DNA of 64,000 bases from Micromonospora chokoriensis (lineage in GTDB: Bacteria > Actinomycetota > Actinomycetes > Mycobacteriales > Micromonosporaceae), in the NCBI RefSeq assembly GCF_900091505.1, contig NZ_LT607409.1, positions 4,960,001 through 5,024,000 of the forward strand, written 5' to 3'. This document shows positions 60,250 through 64,000 of the stretch, piece by piece. A program made the translations under genes and the position numbers. Below the pieces are notes generated by a model. That model searched no databases and was not told the origin of the DNA. It saw nothing but the letters and a program-made list of their open reading frames with translations. Each line of letters begins with the position of its first letter. Positions within the stretch are counted from its first letter, which is position 1.

Positions 60250-60486
60250 GTGGGTTTCCGAAAACGCGACGGTGAGCTGCCGGGCGACCCGCAGCACAGC
60301 GAGGACGAGGCCGGCCAAGTGCCGCTGGTGCAGGTCGAGGCGGACACCGAGGTGCCGGCGCCGGCCGACACCGACGTGCGCCCGGACATCGTGACCGAGG
60401 ACAACAGCTCGGGCATGACCGGTGGCTCGTCCGGCAGCAGCGGCGGCGGGTCCAGCATGCCGGGGCACCCGGACGCGACCCGCTGA
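60250..60486 (+). CDS. Small acidic, Ser/Gly-rich hypothetical protein (78 aa)
   Basis: MGFRKRDGELPGDPQHSEDE, then QVEADTEVPAPADTDVRPDIVTED, then a Ser/Gly linker and MPGHPDATR. No fold predicted; the composition looks like an intrinsically disordered protein. GTG 60250 has a G-rich stretch upstream as ribosome site. Convergent with rnhA (3 bp apart). It may be a small regulator or structural protein, but it could be a non-coding artefact of the region. Confidence 0.6.
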   Translation: MGFRKRDGELPGDPQHSEDEAGQVPLVQVEADTEVPAPADTDVRPDIVTEDNSSGMTGGSSGSSGGGSSMPGHPDATR

Positions 60487-60489
60487 CGG

Positions 60490-60963
60490 TCAGCGGCCGG
60501 CGAGCGCGGCCCGCGCCTCGGTCATGCCCTTGTTGGCCAGCCCGTCGGCCCGCTCGTTCTCCGGGTGACCGTTGTGCCCCTTCACCCACAGCCAGGTGAC
60601 CTGGTGCCGCTCGCAGGCCGCCTCCAGCCGCTGCCACAGGTCGGCGTTCTTCACCGGCTGCTTGGCGGCGGTCTTCCAGCCGTTGCGCTTCCAGGACGCC
60701 AGCCAACTGGTGATGCCGTTGCGCACGTACGTGCTGTCGGTGTGCAGCTCCACGGTGACCGGCCGGTTCAGGCTCTCCAACGCCTGGATGGCCGCCATCA
60801 GCTCCATCCGGTTGTTGGTGGTCGGCGTGGCCTCGCCGCCGCACAGCTCCCGCTCGTGGTCGCCGTAGCGCAGCAGGGCACCCCAACCGCCCGGCCCGGG
60901 GTTGCCACTGCACGCCCCGTCGGTCCAGATCTGCACGCCCCTGCCGGCCGCCGCGTCCACCAT
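60490..60963 (-). CDS. rnhA: Ribonuclease HI
   Basis: 157 residues. Catalytic acidic residues lie in [20 protein letters not shown] (Asp), [13 protein letters not shown] (Glu), [14 protein letters not shown] (Asp) and [14 protein letters not shown] (Asp). The family-typical [17 protein letters not shown] carries the His and the last Asp. It cleaves RNA in RNA-DNA hybrids. ATG 60963 (VDAAAGRG) is chosen; TTG 60972 is an alternative. Stand-alone gene, 97 bp upstream of lycopene cyclase stop. Confidence 0.95.
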   Translation of the reverse strand: MVDAAAGRGVQIWTDGACSGNPGPGGWGALLRYGDHERELCGGEATPTTNNRMELMAAIQALESLNRPVTVELHTDSTYVRNGITSWLASWKRNGWKTAAKQPVKNADLWQRLEAACERHQVTWLWVKGHNGHPENERADGLANKGMTEARAALAGR

Positions 60964-61060
60964 GCCCGGCAACCTACCGCGCGGTGACGTCGTCCTCGCT
61001 GCCCGGGGGCCGGGCGCGCCGCCGCCGTCGGGGCGGATGCGGCGGTGGGCGCGCAGGCCG

Positions 61061-62296
61061 CTACGGGCTGGGCTCCGCGCCGACCACGGCGGGCGGGACG
61101 GCCGGCACGGGTCGGGTGGGTCGCAGCCGGTCGCGGACGCGGTGCGCCGCGTCGCCGGCGGTGGCGGCGATCATCGGGAGCAGCCGGGTGGAGTTCATGA
61201 TGGCGATCTCCTCGGCCGGGGTGGTCACCCCGTCGAGGAAGCGCAGCACCCGCTCGGCGGGGTTGCGGTCGAAGAGCCGGTCGAAGAAGTCCGGGCCACC
61301 GACCCCGCCCCGGTCGAGCGCCCGCAACGCCACCGCGTCCATCCAGCGGTGCCGACGGGGGTACGCCGCCTGAGGCACCGGCGGTCGCCCCGCCGCGAGG
61401 GCGCGGGCCACCTGGTCGGCCTGGCGGTACATGGCGGAGAAGGTGAATCCGGTGGAGGGGCGGGTCGCGCCGCCGGCCGTACCGAGTCGGACCACCCGGG
61501 GCGACGGGCGGGCCGGAAACGGTGCATCGGTCATCGGAATCACCCCGTTCTCCACCTCGCGTACCCGCAGTCCGGCCGGGTCCAAACCGAGCAGGTCCCG
61601 GTAGCCGGCCAGCGCCGCGTCGTACCCGGCGTCGGTGAGCAGGTCGGGTGAGAACTCGGTGTACTCGACCAGGGCGTAACGGTCGCTCACCGGCAGCACG
61701 TACCCGAAGGAGACGCCCCGGGGCGGCTGCGGGGTGCGGAAGTCCATCAGCACCGCGCGCGTCGGGTCGAAGACGGGTCGGTCGGCCTTCAACCACCAGC
61801 CGCGGAAGTGCTGCAACCAGGTGGTGCGACCGGCGCGCGCCGGTGGGCGGGGGCGCGAGTCGAGCACCCATCCGGCCCGCACTGTGTGCCCGTCGCCGGT
61901 GCGGACCCGCACCCGGGTGCCGTCGTCGGTCACGGTGTCGGCGGGCGCGACGATCCGGGTCGCGTCGAGCCGGCGCTCGGCCGCGGCAGCCCGGTCGTAG
62001 ACCGGGCCGGAGCGGAGCATGGCGTACCGCAGCGGGGTCAGGTCCAGGACGCGGCGTCGCGCCGCGGTGGCCACCTCGACCTGTTGCCAGCTCGCGCTGA
62101 GCAGCGGGTCGAGGTCGGTGCCCGGGTGGCCCCAGAACGCCCAGGTGCGGTCCTGACCACGCCGGCGGACCGGGTCGACGACGGCGATGCGCAGGTCGTG
62201 GACGCCGTGCCGGTCCAGCGCGGCGAGCAGCAGGGACGCCGCGCCGCCGCCGCCGAGCAGCGCGAGGTCGACGTCCAGCGGCGCGGATTCGGTCAC
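61061..62296 (-). CDS. crtY: Lycopene beta-cyclase (CrtY/CrtL type)
   Basis: 411 residues. [19 protein letters not shown] is the FAD/NAD-binding start; then [71 protein letters not shown] and [17 protein letters not shown] with [15 protein letters not shown]. These are the conserved motifs of CrtY. It converts lycopene to beta-carotene at the membrane. No other carotenoid gene is seen in this window, so it is isolated from crtE/B/I. Start GTG 62296 (an upstream GTG at 62305 is possible). Confidence 0.93.
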   Translation of the reverse strand: MTESAPLDVDLALLGGGGAASLLLAALDRHGVHDLRIAVVDPVRRRGQDRTWAFWGHPGTDLDPLLSASWQQVEVATAARRRVLDLTPLRYAMLRSGPVYDRAAAAERRLDATRIVAPADTVTDDGTRVRVRTGDGHTVRAGWVLDSRPRPPARAGRTTWLQHFRGWWLKADRPVFDPTRAVLMDFRTPQPPRGVSFGYVLPVSDRYALVEYTEFSPDLLTDAGYDAALAGYRDLLGLDPAGLRVREVENGVIPMTDAPFPARPSPRVVRLGTAGGATRPSTGFTFSAMYRQADQVARALAAGRPPVPQAAYPRRHRWMDAVALRALDRGGVGGPDFFDRLFDRNPAERVLRFLDGVTTPAEEIAIMNSTRLLPMIAATAGDAAHRVRDRLRPTRPVPAVPPAVVGAEPSP

Positions 62297-62369
62297 CCGC
62301 CCCACGCTGCCACATCGCTGCGCGGCCGGTCACGCCGCTCCGGCCGGAGCGCGGTGCGACACTTGACGA

Positions 62370-62414
62370 GCAACCTTCTGGTTGCCTATCTTGATGGGCA
62401 ACCAGACGGTTGCC
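62370..62414. promoter_or_regulatory. Two operator palindromes before the ArsR-type gene
   Basis: GCAACC-TTCT-GGTTGC (62370-62385) and GGCAACC-AGAC-GGTTGCC (62397-62414), 12 bp apart, form two dyads with the same core (CAACC N4 GGTTG). The second ends 13 bp before the GTG start 62428. They are almost certainly the binding sites of the encoded ArsR-type regulator, giving autorepression. Confidence 0.85.
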
Positions 62415-62427
62415 TGTTGGGGGGTCG

Positions 62428-63255
62428 GTGGACGAGGCGTTCCGGGCACTGGCCGACCCCAGCCGACGTGAGCTGCTCGACCGACTCAACGCGCGCAACG
62501 GCCAGACCCTGCGGGAGCTCTGCGACGGGCTGGCGACGACCCGGCAGGCCGTCAGCAAGCACCTCTCGGTCCTGGAGGCGGCCAACCTCGTCACGAGCGT
62601 GCGGCGAGGCCGGCAGAAGGTGCACTACCTCAACGCCGCCCCGATCAACGCCATCGCCGACCGGTGGCTCAGCCGCTACGACAGTGAGCGCGCGTCCGCC
62701 CTCGCCGACCTGACCAGCGCATTGGAGCGACAACCCATGGAGAGCCCGACCTTCGCCTACACGACGTACGTCACCACCACCCCACAGCGACTGTGGGCCG
62801 CGCTCATCGAACCGGCGTTCACCCGTCGCTACTGGGGTGGGATCGCGCTCGTGTCGGACTGGCAGGTCGGGTCGCCAGTGCTGTGGCAGGACGCGCCCGG
62901 CGACGAGCCCCGCGACCTCGGCCAGCGGGTGCTGGCCGCGGAGCCGTACCGCCTGCTCTCCTACAGCTGGCACGGCTTCCAACCCGAGCACGCCGAGCAC
63001 TTCGGCTGGTCCGCCGAGGAGCTGGCCGCCCGCCTCGGCGAGCGTCGGTCGACAGTGACGTTCGAGATCGAGCCGCACGGCCCGGCGGCCGTCCGGCTGA
63101 CCGTGATCCACGACGACTTCTCCCCGGACAGCGAGATGCACCGGGCGATCAGCGGCCAACTCGACGGCAGTGGAGGCTGGCCGGAGCTGTTGGCCAGCCT
63201 CAAGACGCTCCTCGAAACCGGCGAGCCGATGCCCGAGCCGACGCCGGCGGGCTGA
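62428..63255 (+). CDS. ArsR-family regulator fused to SRPBCC (AHSA1-type) domain
   Basis: 275 residues. N-terminal winged helix: DEAFRALADPSRRELLDRLNARNGQTLRELCDGLATTRQAVSKHLSVLEAANLVTSVRRGRQKVHYLN. The C-terminal SRPBCC/AHSA1 domain starts FAYTTYVTTTPQRLWAALIEPAFTRRYWGG and ends with HGPAAVRLTVIHDDF. Fusions like these in actinobacteria bind small molecules through the SRPBCC cavity to regulate the promoter. GTG 62428 follows a GGGGGG site and the two operator palindromes. Divergent from crtY, whose start is 131 bp away; crtY may be part of the regulon. Confidence 0.9.
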   Translation: MDEAFRALADPSRRELLDRLNARNGQTLRELCDGLATTRQAVSKHLSVLEAANLVTSVRRGRQKVHYLNAAPINAIADRWLSRYDSERASALADLTSALERQPMESPTFAYTTYVTTTPQRLWAALIEPAFTRRYWGGIALVSDWQVGSPVLWQDAPGDEPRDLGQRVLAAEPYRLLSYSWHGFQPEHAEHFGWSAEELAARLGERRSTVTFEIEPHGPAAVRLTVIHDDFSPDSEMHRAISGQLDGSGGWPELLASLKTLLETGEPMPEPTPAG

Positions 63256-63533
63256 CCGGACGCCCAGCCGGCGTATTTCCGTCAATACCTCGCCATCGAC
63301 CCAGCCGCGACAGCCCGACATCGACCGGAGGACCGGCGCTGCTCGGACCGTCCGGGGCTTTGCGCAGCTCTCCCCGCCTTCGGGTGGACACGTGACGGCA
63401 ACGAGGAATTCTCATTTTCACCTGATCGTGGGCCCAACCCACCTAGTGTTGGGCACACCGGTGCTAGTCACGGAGTTGGCCACCCGAACGACGTCCCACG
63501 CAGTCAGCGGACGAAAAGTGAGGGAAGACGCGT

Positions 63534-64000
63534 ATGAAGGTCTCAACAGCACTCTGCTCGGCGGCGCTCGGCGTGGGCCTCGGCACACTCCTGCTGCCAG
63601 GCGCCGCACTGGCCGACACCACCGTGTCACCGGCCACCACCCCGGTCGGAGGGACCGTCGTGCTCACCGCGACGACCTGCAACCCGAAGTCGGGTGACGC
63701 CCTGTTCCGGGTCACCGGCCCCAACCGCGACCAGAACGTCAGGTCCACGACGGCCGCCGCCGGCGGCGGGCTGAGCGCCGAACTCTTCACCGCCGGGTTC
63801 ACCCTGGGCACGTACACGGTGGCCGCGACCTGCGGCGACGGCAGCTCGGCAGGCAGCGCGACGTTCACCGTCACCCCGATCGGCGGCGCGCCCGCCGGCT
63901 CCGGCGGCGACAGCCGCGACAACGGCGCCCTGGCCGCCGGAGGCACACTGCTCGGCACCGCCCTGGCCGGCGCGGTGATCCTGATCCGCCGGCGTCGCCC
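63534..64000 (+). CDS. Secreted or wall-anchored protein, 5' part (3' end outside window)
   Basis: Visible 155 residues: signal peptide (MKVSTALCSAALGVGLGTLLLPGAALA) with cleavage near ALA-DTT, an Ig-like or beta-sandwich domain (VSPATTPVGGTVVLTATTCNPKSGDALFRVTG) with two cysteine pairs, a Ser/Gly-rich linker, and a C-terminal membrane helix LAAGGTLLGTALAGAVILIRRRR. The order signal-Ig-helix-Arg cluster resembles actinobacterial surface anchors. GAGGGAAG lies upstream of ATG 63534. Probably nearly complete, as the Arg cluster usually ends the protein. Confidence 0.8.
   Translation, partial: MKVSTALCSAALGVGLGTLLLPGAALADTTVSPATTPVGGTVVLTATTCNPKSGDALFRVTGPNRDQNVRSTTAAAGGGLSAELFTAGFTLGTYTVAATCGDGSSAGSATFTVTPIGGAPAGSGGDSRDNGALAAGGTLLGTALAGAVILIRRRR

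Noticed and set aside
60490-63255. Carotenoid biosynthetic gene cluster
   Set aside because: Only crtY is present; crtE, crtB and crtI are not seen on either strand in this window.

Overview
The window is very G+C-rich DNA whose gene content fits an actinobacterium of the Micromonosporaceae (Micromonospora-like). It has GTG/TTG starts and strong third-position G/C, a mycothiol-dependent formaldehyde dehydrogenase (40957-42042) and a mycothiol-type isomerase fragment (2-397). It also carries DivIVA-like, WYL, DUF2267, DUF2795, DUF6297, DUF6510 and LtrA families. The genus is inferred from gene content, not proven. No rRNA, tRNA, insertion sequence or CRISPR array was seen.

Layout. 1-9.7 kb: end of a mycothiol-type isomerase; citrate synthase; an operon of a 49-residue membrane protein, a methyltransferase and a membrane sulfatase/phosphatase-like protein; a junction of two broken genes (GH15 and FUSC); a two-component system. 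9.8-13.1 kb: Ser/Thr kinase, an OsmC-like protein without its second cysteine, and the first of three secreted lysozyme-like paralogues (12252, 33666, 37508). 13.1-18.1 kb: DivIVA-like protein and a partner-switching signalling locus (SpoIIE-type phosphatase, B12-binding protein with the CarH-type Wx9EH motif, two STAS proteins, a response regulator). 18.1-31.9 kb: DUF2267/pterin-dehydratase-like fusion, spermidine-synthase-like protein, AI-2E exporter family protein, type II NADH dehydrogenase, molybdenum oxidoreductase with ferredoxin reductase and DUF6510, TerC with a probable manganese riboswitch, pirin. 32-39.3 kb: a repeat-rich stretch with two secreted lysozyme-like proteins, a secreted alpha/beta hydrolase, a MazG-like protein and a DUF3626 remnant. 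39.3-48.3 kb: VOC protein, TrmO, mycothiol formaldehyde detoxification pair, DoxX-like protein, LtrA, SDR plus flavin monooxygenase, two small proteins divergent from a WYL regulator.

48.4-56.6 kb holds the most unusual locus: four stop/start-overlapping genes encoding an ABC-ATPase-like protein that has lost every catalytic motif, a Tat/lipoprotein solute-binding protein, a fused two-half permease, and a membrane-anchored NB-ARC/TPR-like protein whose P-loop also lost its lysine. An intact ABC ATPase and a DUF6297 membrane protein follow. 56.6-64 kb: metallo-hydrolase, two divergent uncharacterised membrane proteins, pentapeptide-repeat protein, RNase HI, a lone lycopene cyclase, an ArsR-SRPBCC regulator with two operator palindromes, and the start of a secreted protein.

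A second theme is intergenic repeats. Three diverged copies of one ~83 bp palindrome (410, 11585, 34760) and an unrelated perfect 23 bp inverted repeat (33290) are each followed on the plus strand by short-period tandem repeats. Further tandem arrays occur at 9801, 30762, 31922, 34355 and 35648.
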